A stretch of DNA of 64,000 nt from Microthyrium microscopicum. Its lineage: Eukaryota > Ascomycota > Dothideomycetes > Microthyriales > Microthyriaceae. Position 1 is the first letter of the stretch. Each line of letters begins with the position of its first letter. The notes beneath the pieces are model-generated. The model did not search any database, was not told where the DNA came from, and saw only the letters and a program-made list of their open reading frames with translations. The translations under genes were made by a program, and so were the position numbers. Below, one piece after another: positions 35,193-45,872 of the stretch. The stretch is taken from the NCBI GenBank assembly GCA_010405405.1, contig MU004234.1, forward strand, positions 1,569,563 to 1,633,562, in the 5' to 3' direction.

Positions 35193-36088
35193 TGCTACTT
35201 GAGGACCTTCAAGTGTAGCACCGTAGGATGTTGTCTCATGCGGAGTTCATGATTGTCGAAGCTTCCATCTCTGTCTTTGTTCAGATCCAGAGTTACTTTC
35301 TTGGTGAAACTTGCTTCTTGGCTTCTGTCGTGGGAGAAGTTGAAGTAGACTGTAGTTGACATGTGGAAAGATGAGAACGTGTTTCAGATCGATTCTCAGC
35401 CCCGCCTAAGCAATATCCGGTTAGCGTCAACGGTTCGGTCCGCAGAAGCAGTTCAGCCTTATGAAGCCTGAGGGGCTCTTGCTGTGCTTAGTATTCATTA
35501 CACTCTTATTAAAACATCATGAGAATGGTAAGATGGATTAGCTGGGCTCGGGTGCTGACGCAGGTCGACATTTGTGAGATTCGCGCTTATAAATTCGCGT
35601 GGATGCAGTGACAATATTGGAAAGTAATATATCTCCGCCGTCGAGTGCAAGTGGCCTAGCAGGCTTTGCACTGAACCCAAAGGAATATCTTCAACACTAC
35701 AGGAGTCCATCAGTCACTTGGTCCCCAATATCCAGATGCGCTTGCCAGTAGGTCCGTGTAAGTACTGGTAGTTGTGATCTGCACGGTGAGCATAAACCCG
35801 TAGCATGAAGTCACTTTACAGTTCAATCCCCCAGTCATTGCTTTAGAAAACACTAAAGATCATGTCGATGTAATTTTCGGGGTCGATCTATTACTCCACT
35901 TCCTTGAGACTTTATAAGTGCAAGATCTGGACAAAATAGGAGGGGCTACCGGAACACTTGGCCCAAGCGTCAAAACTCACATAAAATCTTTAACACGAAT
36001 CGCGCGATCATCAATATCATTCATCGATCAACGCGACTCATCACTTTCCCACTCATCAAATTCAAGGACCATTCGATCGATCTCATGG
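35193..36088. promoter_or_regulatory. Divergent promoter region between GPI12 and MOD5
   Basis: 896 bp separating the two start codons. An open frame extends upstream of the MOD5 ATG to about 35918 but contains no ATG, so it is leader. No TATA box or palindromic operator stands out. Confidence 0.4.
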
Positions 36089-37477
36089 ATGTTCAGCCTC
36101 TGCAGAGCTATCTCCCGCCGGACGATGCATACCCGTATTCCTCCTACCAGACCAGTTATTGCGATCATCGGATCGACTGGAACTGGAAAATCCCAGCTCG
36201 CGATAGAGCTCGCGACGCGTTTCAAGGGTGAAATCATCAACTGTGATGCGGTGCAAATGTACCAAGGCCTACCGATCATTACAAATAAAGTAACTACAGA
36301 GGAGCAACATGGAATACCACATCATCTTCTGGGGTGCATTGGCCTCGAGGAGCCTACCTGGACAGTTGGACAATTCGTACCTCATGCTATGGCCATTATT
36401 GAACAGATTCGTGGGCGTGGAAGGCTTCCGATACTGGTGGGTGGTACCCACTACTATATTCAATCACTTCTTGTTAAGGATTCGATTGTAGGAAATGATC
36501 AGACTGGACAGCCCGAATTATTAGACCCAGCCCTCGATCAACCTACGGAGGTACTGCTGCAAAAGCTGAGAGAGGTTGATCCTATCATGGCTGAGAGGTG
36601 GCATCCCAATGAACGTCGCAAGATTCAACGATCTTTGGAGATTTGGCTGCGTACAGGGACAAAGGCATCGGACATATATGCAGCGCAAAAAGAACCACCG
36701 AACGCATCTCCAAGTCCATCAAATATAACATCCTTGAGCTCTGATGATGAGTCACCACTGCGATATGAAGCCTTGTTATTCTGGATGTACACAGATAAAG
36801 ATACTCTACGAGCTCGACTGGACGAAAGAGTTCATCAAATGGTTTCTGCCGGCCTAGTGAGCGAAGTTGAGAGTATGCATGATTTCAGAAATCAGCAAGA
36901 ATTGCAAGGCAAAGAGGTAGATGTGACACGTGGGATTTGGGTGTCAATAGGTTTCAAAGAGTTTGCCGAGTACAGGGCTGCGATTGCAGCCGGACGTACC
37001 GGTCCTGACGTCCAAAAGCTCAAAGATGAGGCTATCATGAGAACTCAGTCAGCAACCAAACAGTATGCAAAGAGGCAGATCCGTTGGATCGAATACAAGT
37101 TTCTGAATGCTATGGTTCGGTCGAAAGCGAAGCACAACATTTTCGTTCTTAATAGCTCTCTTACGACAGCTTGGCACGATTGTGTCAGGAAACCGGCTGA
37201 GGTGGTGACAGAAATGTTTCTAGGCGCTTCTTCCGTTCTTCCCGAAGCCTCTGAGATCTTTGAACAATCTCAGGAACTCCTGACTCCCAAAGGTGAAGAT
37301 CTCAGTCATTCGCGTCATAGATGGCAGAAGCGAACTTGTGATAATTGTCGCATCACTGCCACAACAACCGAAGAATGGGAAAAGCATATTGGGAGCAACA
37401 GGCACAGGAAGGTCTTGGCTGGCATAGCCAAACGTCAAAGGCTTGAAACGGAAAGGGGTCTAAACATTTCCCTCTGA
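36089..37477 (+). CDS. MOD5: tRNA dimethylallyltransferase (tRNA isopentenyltransferase), MOD5 type
   Basis: Transfers dimethylallyl from DMAPP to A37 of tRNAs that read UNN codons. Single exon, 462 aa. The P-loop GSTGTGKS is at residues 28-35, then NCDAVQMYQGLPIITNKVT (DMAPP/tRNA binding), the PHHLLG block, LVGGTHYYI and TRGIWVSIGFKEF. The C-terminus carries a matrin-type C2H2 finger, C-x2-C-x12-H-x5-H (about residues 414-436), as in eukaryotic enzymes. Two in-frame starts are present: 36089 gives MFSLCRAISRRTMHTR, a basic amphipathic mitochondrial-type leader; 36125 gives an enzyme starting at Met13. Yeast MOD5 uses the same two-start arrangement for mitochondrial and cytosolic/nuclear forms. 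Confidence 0.94.
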   Translation: MFSLCRAISRRTMHTRIPPTRPVIAIIGSTGTGKSQLAIELATRFKGEIINCDAVQMYQGLPIITNKVTTEEQHGIPHHLLGCIGLEEPTWTVGQFVPHAMAIIEQIRGRGRLPILVGGTHYYIQSLLVKDSIVGNDQTGQPELLDPALDQPTEVLLQKLREVDPIMAERWHPNERRKIQRSLEIWLRTGTKASDIYAAQKEPPNASPSPSNITSLSSDDESPLRYEALLFWMYTDKDTLRARLDERVHQMVSAGLVSEVESMHDFRNQQELQGKEVDVTRGIWVSIGFKEFAEYRAAIAAGRTGPDVQKLKDEAIMRTQSATKQYAKRQIRWIEYKFLNAMVRSKAKHNIFVLNSSLTTAWHDCVRKPAEVVTEMFLGASSVLPEASEIFEQSQELLTPKGEDLSHSRHRWQKRTCDNCRITATTTEEWEKHIGSNRHRKVLAGIAKRQRLETERGLNISL

Positions 37478-39430
37478 AGTACTGTGCCAATCAAAATGAA
37501 AGCCCGACTGTCAGTCAAAGCTAACATCTCTTCTGTTACAGCACTTCGGCCGGATAGACTGCAGTCCAGTCTAACCGCACGTAAGGGGGCTGTTATCGCC
37601 TGGTTAAGCGGGGTGGAAATTTTTGGACAGGTCCACCACAGGCACTGGCGACAAGACCTTGGAACATTCGAGAATTTGTTTCTATAGGCCTGATATCGCG
37701 GACAAGATACGGTGCCAGAACATCGTACTGATAGATCTTTGCCTATTCTTCAAGTGTTGGATCATGATACCGTATCCAACTTCCCCTTATCTACGGAAAC
37801 AGGCCTTTCAGTAATCGGCGATCGCACGGATTGAGTTATGCGAATTTCAACCTCAGCGCGGGACACAAAAACGGCTTGGTGTCAATATCTCGCCTGCCAC
37901 TCGCTCATCATTGTACTTTTACTCCCGAGCTGGCTTCTGATTCCATGGACCGCCTCTCAGTCAGCTTTCTGGATATGCTTTTTTTGTTTGCAGGCGCCTA
38001 ATTGTTCGATGAATGTATACTCTGTCATGATCACGTTAAGCTCTGTCTCATCCGTTGTTTACAAAACGGAACCAATGAGCATCCGGTTGCTGTACGATGG
38101 TCACATCATACTGCATATTTTACCAGGCCCTACTTCACAATCAACCAAAAAAGTTCCTGGCGTTAATTGAAGATACAACGGCGAGGCCTTTCTATCATGA
38201 ATCAAAACCTCGACCTTCAACAAGGACACGTTTTCGACATGAGCATACTGTCGTTACCTATAACTGCAGAAGTTATACCTACCGCCTGTTTGAATGTGTT
38301 TGCTACGTCCGAGAGCACATCACAATTAAAATAACCATTGGATGACAAGATCTATGAATATCTTGCAAAGTCCCTTCCTCGATGCTGAATGTTTCAATGC
38401 GGCTGAAAATCAATTGGACGCAAGGCTAGATCACGTGTTGCCTCCTAGTGTTCGGTGCATCGTTCGCTGGCATTGCTGTTAGATTCCAACGACTCGCGTC
38501 TCAAGTACCTCCTTCTCGACACGAAACAATATTGCTCTCTCAACCATTGGCCTTTCGTTTCCGCTATTGGCTTGTTCAATTTCCTTCTGCGATCTCCCTT
38601 TTGCAAATTAATTCCCCGCCTTCGGAAACTGGCCTGGTTGATGAGGGTGCTAGTAACTCTCACAAATGTGCGGAAGTCGCTATCATTTGTGCTTAGCGAT
38701 TTGCGCAGCTTCTCAAAATTCAGGATGAGGTGCTTCTCGCATTCGCGTCCCATGGTGTTTGTTCGCACATCACAGCTTGTTCATTGACAGCTTTGACGTT
38801 GCAACAACCGTTGGTCGAAGCTTTCGGAAGGCCATGGCCCACCTGTTCATTTGAGCCAGGATTAACATGAGCTATGGACTTTGATCATTGGTACCATGCA
38901 ACAACCCTGTTGCAGAGCAGAGCCTCGGTGAGACGTTCCGCTAAACCGCTAGAATGGCGCATAGCAAAACCGGATCATTCTATGATTCAGCCGCCGCCAC
39001 CAGCTTTGCTGTCAGTCCGTTCCCGGGAATCTATTTTTCAAGGTTGCCCTGTTTGGTTGCATGATGCAAAAGCAAGCTCTCTGCTGGTCGGGGCCAAACA
39101 AATACTTCCACTCGTTCAATATCCTAGCTCAGATCTGGTCCGACCACTCTCCAGAAGAAATCTGGCAAACGCCTCAGTATCAGTCTAAAACTTTATGCTG
39201 ATTTGCTTCTCTGGAAAGCTTCTATTGAGCCGAACTGCCTCGTGAATCACAGCCAAGTGAAGATGCATAAGAAGAGCCTCGATTCCAGGAGTAATTTGTT
39301 CTATCCATCACAGCATCAATCAACAGTCTTCCACCAGTCCTTTGCATTCAATTCGCGCTGCGCGCTCTTACATTCTTAACATTCTCTATTTTTAACTCTT
39401 TGACAGAGATTCTCTTTTCAAAACATCAAA
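37478..39430. other. Gene-free region upstream of the Egh16-like gene
   Basis: 1.95 kb. ORFs on both strands around 38445-38790 overlap each other and show no conserved features. The last 100 bp before 39431 are A/T/C-rich leader. No RNA gene or repeat recognised. Confidence 0.45.
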
Positions 39431-40329
39431 ATGAAGTACTCATACGTTTTCTCTGCTCTCGTCGCCGCCGTTTCGGCACACGGAGTTATCACCGAGATCC
39501 AAGGTGCCAATGGCGTGACCATGCCAGGTCTCTCTGGTAACATACTCAACAACCATCTAGAAAAACAATGTACTGACCTTCTATAGTCGCTGATGGAACT
39601 CCACGTGACTGTGCCTCCCCACTCTGCGGATCTGAAGCCGATACTTCCATCATCCGTGCTAAGGAGATGGGCGGAAAGGCCTCTGCTCTTGGCCGCACAA
39701 AGAACGGCCCAGTTGATGCTGGCAAGGCCATCGCCACCTTCATGGGAGGCAATGCCAACAACAAGCGCCAACTTGATCAACTCCTCGGAGGTCTTGGCGG
39801 TGGTGCTGGTGCCGCTGGAAAGGGCAACGCTGCTGGAGCTGGTGCCGCCTCCGCTGGCCAGAAGACCGCAAAGGGAACCAAGGAGCAAGGTGTCTCCAAG
39901 GCCGCTGGTTCAGGTGCCTCCTCCGGCATGCCCACTTCTGCCGATGATGGTACTATCACCATGACCTTCCACCAGGTCAACCAGGACGGTGCTGGCCCAC
40001 TCACTGCCCAGATCGATGCCACCTCCGGCGGCACTGACCCAGCTGCCTTCAAGGACGCTAAAGTCACCCAGAACGTTCCCGGCCTCGGAATCGGGGGTCT
40101 CTCCGCTGCCCAGACCACCGACTTCCCCGTCAAGGTCCAGATGCCAGCTGGCATGACCTGCTCCGGATCTGCCGGTGGTGCAAGCAACGTCTGCGTTGTC
40201 CGCCTCCAGAACTCTGCTCTTGCTGGCCCATTCGGCGGATCCGCTGCTTTCGTCCAATCTGCTGCTGCCAAGAAGCGCGCTGTCGAGTACAACCTCCGAA
40301 AGCTCAAGACCCGCTCCCTCCTCAACTAA
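39431..40329 (+). CDS. Egh16/MAS-like secreted protein (appressorium-associated family)
   Basis: Exons 39431-39536 and 39587-40329; 282 aa. The signal peptide MKYSYVFSALVAAVSA ends before HGVITEIQGANG, placing a His at the mature N-terminus, as in the Egh16 family of powdery mildew and the MAS3/GAS proteins of rice blast. Further family blocks: DGTPRDCASPLCGSEADTSI, DDGTITMTFHQVNQDGAGPL, FKDAKVTQNVPG, DFPVKVQMPAGMTCSG and CVVRLQNSALAGPFGG. A low-complexity Gly/Ala/Lys insert (about residues 95-150) separates the two halves. Members are secreted, often induced during host surface penetration; a direct enzymatic role for this one is not shown. The final basic tail RKLKTRSLLN is lineage-specific. 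Confidence 0.9.
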
Positions 40330-41384
40330 GATTCTTTTCTTGGGTGCGAATCGTTTTGACTTTCCTTGTATAGATTGTTTGGATTTTTAGATGGAGTGGA
40401 ACTGTGGAGACGGAGAAGACTAGCACAAATTGACAAGCTTTTCTAGTGTATACATAGCTCATGGAAGATATTGATTGTTATGCCCTGTTACAGTTCTCTT
40501 TATTGAAATGTGACATTCGCCTTTAATCGAGATAGAAATAAGGCTACGCGCAAGGCTGACACATCTCTATCTAGATTGTTTAGCCCCCTTGAGATCACAT
40601 ACATGACCCCCCAAATCCTTCTGCGGACCAGCCCGCCCTACCCGTCTGCCGCCTGCGCGAAGACGGACTCAACCGGGGAGCTGTCGATAGTCGATACAAG
40701 ACAACCTTGAATAATCTGGAAGTCAGACTTTAATGTTCACACCTCAATAATGGCTGTGTGTATCGTCTATCTCTGAGCTCGTGGAGAAATATCCCGTCTG
40801 CCAGTCTGCGATGCAACCGCCTCAGGAAGTTATATGGTCTACCAAACCTGCCGAAGCAGTCATCAAGCATTTAGATTCGATCTCTCACCATCTGGAAAGG
40901 CCTGCTTGAATGGACTTAGCATTGAAGCAAGATGATAAAGCATCCCGTCTTGAGTCACGCTACTCTTGCCGTTCCCCTCCAGATCTGAGGCTGCCGAAGA
41001 TTTTCCTCGCTCGTATCTTGGGCAATTGGTAGGGCGCAAACGGTGCTAATGCAAGCCACTGTCGATTATCCAGTAAAAATCTGCCCAAAACGCATACTTG
41101 TTGATCTTTAACTCTTCTTTAGGAACTGCTCAGCTCAGTTGGTGTTCGTCACAAGCATTTGGAGTAACGCCTTCATGTCTTTCGTCCCGTTTCATCCAAT
41201 ACGTGATCAAGCTTCTTGTCACAGCTTGCATTAGTTCATCGACAATGAATTTCAGACGGTGAGAGACGGTTTCACAAAACTTGATAAAGCTCAATATTCC
41301 CATGTCGTTAGCATCCCCTCCAACCTCAATCTATTCCTTCGTACACTTTCAGGTGACCTTCAAGCCTAATCCCAAGCCATCAAA
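40330..41384. other. Gene-free gap
   Basis: 1.05 kb between two plus-strand genes; the promoter of the peroxidase gene lies here. No ORF, repeat or RNA gene supported. Confidence 0.45.
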
Positions 41385-42302
41385 ATGGGTATCCTTAACA
41401 AGATCGCGAAGCCTTTCATCAATTTGTTCATATTCTCATGGGACTTTGTTTTGTTCATCCTTAACGTCATCACCCCAAATCTAAAGCCCGGCCATGTCGT
41501 ACCTGCCGGCCACCCAGGACATAACCTTCAATGGCCAGAATACGTCCCTCCCAAAGAAGGCGATTCGCGATCAGCTTGCCCAATGCTGAACGCCATGGCA
41601 AATCATGGCATCCTTCCTCACGACGGCAAAAACATTCCCTTCCGTGAAATGAGCGCCAAGATCCGAACTACCTTCAACTTTGCACCATCATTTTGCTTGT
41701 TTGTGCCCAAATTTGCGGCCGACTTTCTTGACCGCTCATACTGGAGTGGCAAGTTTGATCTGGCTGATTTGAGCTTACACTCCAAAAAGGCCATTGAGCA
41801 CGATGCCAGTCTCACACGCCAAGATGTTGCACTTGTGCCGGATCAAAGCAAGCCGGATTTGGGACTGGTACATGATTTACTGAAACAAGCTACAGGCACG
41901 ATGCCGGATGGATCACCGCGTCTTACCATTCCCGATCTTTCACGTGCTTTGTCAAAAAGAAGAGTGGATGCGGAACGCACAAATAAAGAACACTATACGG
42001 AGGATCTTGGCCATAACATGTTTGGCAGCTCTAAGTACGACCCTTCTCGCACTCTTAGATACTTTTTGGAAGCTAACAATCGTCGCTCCAGCTCCTCAAC
42101 CATGCTCACACTCTTCGGCGGTTCTATCAACGATCTGACCCCGATGCTTACGGAAGAAAAATTCGCTGACAATTGGGAGCCACGCGTTCTATCTCGATTT
42201 GGCCTTACATTCGCAAAATTCAATTTCACAGTTATCCCTGTCGAGAGAGGAGTGGACAAGAAGGCTATCCAGAAGTTGGAAGCATCAGAGAATTCAGCTT
42301 GA
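41385..42302 (+). CDS. Haem-thiolate peroxidase (chloroperoxidase/unspecific peroxygenase family)
   Basis: Intronless, 305 aa. The proximal haem-ligand region reads SACPMLNAMANHGILPHDG with Cys65; the family usually has P-C-P, here A-C-P. The distal motif EHDASLTRQD (E138, H139, D140) corresponds to the E-H-D signature. The C-terminal part TLFGGSINDLTPML and EPRVLSRFGLT is typical of the short fungal group. Instead of a cleavable signal peptide, the N-terminus has a hydrophobic helix (residues about 11-30), suggesting membrane association. Such enzymes use hydrogen peroxide for oxygenation or halogenation; some act in polyketide pathways. Substrate unknown. Convergent with the NmrA-like gene 114 bp away. 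Confidence 0.9.
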   Translation: MGILNKIAKPFINLFIFSWDFVLFILNVITPNLKPGHVVPAGHPGHNLQWPEYVPPKEGDSRSACPMLNAMANHGILPHDGKNIPFREMSAKIRTTFNFAPSFCLFVPKFAADFLDRSYWSGKFDLADLSLHSKKAIEHDASLTRQDVALVPDQSKPDLGLVHDLLKQATGTMPDGSPRLTIPDLSRALSKRRVDAERTNKEHYTEDLGHNMFGSSKYDPSRTLRYFLEANNRRSSSSTMLTLFGGSINDLTPMLTEEKFADNWEPRVLSRFGLTFAKFNFTVIPVERGVDKKAIQKLEASENSA

Positions 42303-42416
42303 AGCAATATTCGCTTGGTCTAGATATCTGATCATCTATCTATTCAATGCAATTCTATAGAGAAACCCGACGCTCTTTCCACGCCACACTCTGGTCATTT
42401 GTCTTAGAGCTCAGAC

Positions 42417-43337
42417 TTATGCAGCAGCATGCGCACTGGCATCTTTACAAACTTGTCTGACTGCCTGATCTAGATTTTCGCCATCCAATCCCAGCAGACT
42501 GTTAGCAAAATCATCTTTGCTCTCCCAGTTCGCCTCCAGCACTCCCACAACGCCAACAAGATCTTCCGTTGCTGTGGAATTGCTTGGATCTTTATCCGTT
42601 TCCGCTTTGACACTTTTGATGTACACGTCCGAATCGACACTCTCAGCATGCCATCCCTGACCCATCGCTTTCTGTAGCGAGTTGAAAAGCTCGTTTTGTG
42701 TAATGCCAAAACTTTGAATATAGAGCATCCGATTCTTCGTCTCCTCTTCCTTCTGCAGCACCTGTACCACCGCTCTGCCAATGGTGTCTAGCGTCGTAGT
42801 AGAGAAGTTGATATCTCCACCATCGAATATCTTTGCTTTCTTGGCCGCTAGATCGAATCCTAAGAGGCCTGATTCAAGCCCATGGTCAAAGAAGTGGCCA
42901 CACACAAGACTCGTCCAGCTCAAGCTACTCTGCCCAGACAGCTTTTGCAGATAATGCCGAACTTTCTGTTTACCGACGTACAATGGCATCAGAGCCAAGG
43001 CACGTGGACTGCTGGAGTCACAACTTCCAAAGTCGGCGGGGATGAAGCGCTTGACGCCTGCGAGGACGGCGGCATCTGCGAGGCGGAGTTGCAAGTCGAT
43101 AATTGAGCCAGCGAAAGCAACGACGACTGCATCTTGGCCTGTGAGTGCTGTGGCGAGCTCTTCGGTGGATGCATCATCGGATATCGTCACGATGTTGACG
43201 GATTCTGAATAGGTCGACTTGGAAGACGCGCGTGAGAGAACTGTGACGTTGAATATTTTGGCGGAGAGGAGGGCTTTGAGGATAAAGGTTCCCAGTGTGC
43301 CATTTGCGCCAACGAGGGCGACCTTTTTGAATGCCAT
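42417..43337 (-). CDS. NmrA-like/isoflavone-reductase-family protein
   Basis: Intronless, 306 aa. The N-terminal KKVALVGANGTLGTFILKAL is the GxxGxxG NAD(P)H-binding loop of the atypical SDR family, followed by AVVVAFAG, GVKRFIPADFGSC (the R-F-x-P-[AS]-[ED]-[FW] block) and a Lys in the VGKQKVRHYL helix, at the position of the catalytic Lys in isoflavone-reductase-like enzymes. It keeps the full glycine motif, unlike the NmrA-like gene at 16937, so reductase activity is plausible. Reaction and substrate unknown. It ends with Ala-rich HAAA. Confidence 0.9.
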   Translation of the reverse strand: MAFKKVALVGANGTLGTFILKALLSAKIFNVTVLSRASSKSTYSESVNIVTISDDASTEELATALTGQDAVVVAFAGSIIDLQLRLADAAVLAGVKRFIPADFGSCDSSSPRALALMPLYVGKQKVRHYLQKLSGQSSLSWTSLVCGHFFDHGLESGLLGFDLAAKKAKIFDGGDINFSTTTLDTIGRAVVQVLQKEEETKNRMLYIQSFGITQNELFNSLQKAMGQGWHAESVDSDVYIKSVKAETDKDPSNSTATEDLVGVVGVLEANWESKDDFANSLLGLDGENLDQAVRQVCKDASAHAAA

Positions 43338-43760
43338 AGCGATTGTCAGCGCTAGCCGTGACTTTGGTTATTTTGATGGAAAGTGGTGTGTGAGGTATGT
43401 ACGGTATCTCAAGTCAAATATCTTATCATTGAAGGACAATCCAAAAGTTAAAAAAATCCGCGTTGCTCCGATGGCAGGAGCTCCAAAATTGGGAGCATCC
43501 AACTACGATACACCTTTCCCAAGTTAGTTAAAAACGAAATCTCCTCAATTCCTCGTCCCCGCCGAAGTGATGAGGCTCGAGGTAATAATCCCAATGCTCA
43601 TGGTCCGAGATGTAAGATAAACCTGCTGGAGGATGGCGTTTGAATAAGGCGGGGAATAATTGAAGAGGCTGGCATCAGGTCTACGCTTTTCAACGCTTCA
43701 ACTTCATACCTGCTCCAAGCAAATTCTTGAATATCACAGACAAGGACAACAAGCTCTAAC
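43338..43760. promoter_or_regulatory. Divergent promoter region between NmrA-like and membrane protein genes
   Basis: 423 bp between two divergently oriented start codons. C/A-rich leader before 43761. No distinct binding site recognised. Confidence 0.4.
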
Positions 43761-44225
43761 ATGGCGAAACTAAACCTTCACTGGTACTACACCTTCTTCT
43801 TCTTATACCTCGAACCTTTCTCTGCACTTGCTGGCGCCATTGCAGCTCTTAGCCCACAGCTCTACCTCTCCATGACAGACTCCAAATGGTCCTCTCCATC
43901 CGTTGACTTCGCGACCGGTACCGTCGTCAATCAGATATCCAACTTGTACATGTTCTTTGCTCTGACAGAGTTTCTGGTATTTCGAGCCGGACGCCATAAC
44001 CTGCCCGTGTGGCGAGCCCTGGTCACAGCGATGCTCATCGCGGACTTTGGCCATCTTCTCTCTGGATGGAGACTTGGCTTGGAGCAGTATTGGAACATTG
44101 CTAGCTGGGGCTGGATGGAGGCTGGGAGCGTAGGCTTTGTGTATGCTGGCGCGGCCACTCGCATTATGTTCTTGAGCGGCATAGGTGTCGTAGTACAGAC
44201 AGATGGAGAGAGGAAGAGAATATGA
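43761..44225 (+). CDS. Small four-helix integral membrane protein (DUF7704-like)
   Basis: Single exon, 154 aa, with four hydrophobic segments at about residues 10-32, 60-78, 85-104 and 120-143. The sequence FFFLYLEPFSALAGA near the start, MTDSKWSSPS, and ADFGHLLSGWRLG with WNIASWGWMEAGSVGFVYAG are typical of a family of small fungal membrane proteins of unknown function. Start context TAACATGG has A at -3. Divergent from the NmrA-like gene. No catalytic residues evident. Confidence 0.82.
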   Translation: MAKLNLHWYYTFFFLYLEPFSALAGAIAALSPQLYLSMTDSKWSSPSVDFATGTVVNQISNLYMFFALTEFLVFRAGRHNLPVWRALVTAMLIADFGHLLSGWRLGLEQYWNIASWGWMEAGSVGFVYAGAATRIMFLSGIGVVVQTDGERKRI

Positions 44226-45872
44226 TGCTGGTGTTCTTTATTTTCGGATTTGGAGAATTGTGCCGACCAGATCAACAAAAGCTACTGTGTGTAGCTAAGT
44301 TATTTACATGGCAAATATGTAAACGGATATTTTATTTGCATAATCCGCTTATCAAGTGGTCGTCCTTAGACCAATGCCCTGTTGACCCGCCTGAGTTGTC
44401 ATACTCTTGGTTCCTGTACAATGTGGCAGTATCCAGAACTCGTGTACCGCCTTGAAAATGGAACAGTGACGTGCTTCCAACGTGGGTTTGTTTCGAGTGT
44501 GCTCATACACATATGTAGTACACTGAGATGCAGAAAGTGCTTCCCTTGGACCCTCCCCCGTCCATACATTTTTGCGTAGAATAACAGGAAAATAAACAAT
44601 CAATAGTCACGTACTAGATAGCTGATGGGACCAGACCAAGACTCGTACTTTTGGCCCTCATCTTCATGTACATTTTACCTCTCTACTTGGTCAATCTTTC
44701 AGAATTCCAAGGCAGAAGAGTATAGAGGTTGGAGGTTGGATGGAAGCTCTTTCTACATCTCAGTGTACCACATACCAAACCAGAGGGTGTTGGGGAAGAC
44801 TACCGTAGATACTTGTGTGGATGATCAGTACCCAGTTCCCACAAAGGTAGCATTGCCACTGGACCGTCTGGGCTGACTCTCAATAGTGCCCACTGGTATC
44901 CAAACTTATAACGTCGTGTTGGAACATGTTGGCTGAGGTTTTAAAATTGGTCGAAGTCATCCAAACTTCGCTTCCTTCTAGTGAGGATGTGCACTTCTGG
45001 TTTTTGCCGTTCTCAGGGTTTTTATGCTCGTCTTCTACAATACATTGGTTGGAACTGCTTCTAATGAGAATTATATCAGATTAACAGAGAAATATGTAAT
45101 GGTCACACGTTCATGATCAAAGTCTATCATGGCATGAGTAGAGAATAACGCCCCAAGAGGCTCAGGTTGGTAACAGCTGAAACACAGGTAGCTTGAAGTA
45201 GTGCTGCACGTAAAGGTAGGACCAGTTTTGAGCTTTCTACCAACTACACTGTCCTAAGGCTGTATTTTTGAGGTAGACCATCTACCACTTCCTGATAGAC
45301 CGTTCTTGATTGGTGTAATTGGGCTCCGATCTTGAAAACTGGTATTCAGAGACCAACTTTCGATCTTCTCAGGCTAGCTTTAGAACCTAGAGATTTCGCT
45401 TCTTTATTGGTAGAAGGCCTTTTCGTGACCCGTAGAGCCTCATCGGCTAGGGTTCAAATGGTAGAAACGCTTCTACCTATTCTACCATTCGTGCATCACT
45501 AGCTTGAAGGCTCCAACTTATCGATATCAAGATCAGATATTTCGGTAACTTAGGCTGGTAGGACTATTCAAATCCCTTTGGTCCCTGTGACAGTTGGCAA
45601 ACATCTCGGCCTTTCCTCCGTTATGCCTTTGCAAGTTAAGACTACCGTTTTTCACTGCAAATAGTCGCCTCAAAATTGGGACCGAAAGGCTAGAGATGTT
45701 CTTCAGGGACCAAGGGGATGAACTCTTTAAAGAGCCACGTATATCTCACACAAGACGGTGTACCAGAAAGCATATATTAGGTATATACTCCAGTCATCGG
45801 CCGCGTTTAACATCTGCTTTAAGATCACACTCCCGCATCTCGAGCTTTGAGCTATCGCTCCGACAATCAAAA
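44226..45872. other. Gene-free region
   Basis: 1.65 kb. The only notable structure is the inverted repeat at 45457-45489. A continuous frame from 45594 into the next gene carries no ATG with a coding look before 45873 and is treated as leader. Confidence 0.45.
45457..45489. repeat. Short perfect inverted repeat with nested hairpin
   Basis: AATGGTAGAA (45457-45466) pairs perfectly with TTCTACCATT (45480-45489). Inside, GTAGAA-ACGC-TTCTAC (45461-45476) forms a second, exclusive hairpin. Flanking sequence also has several GTAGA/TCTAC runs (45270-45300, 45410). Possibly the remains of a palindromic element; no gene is attached. Confidence 0.5.

Noticed and set aside
35918-36088. 57-codon N-terminal extension of MOD5
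   Set aside because: The frame is open but has no ATG; the first ATG at 36089 gives a sensible targeting leader.
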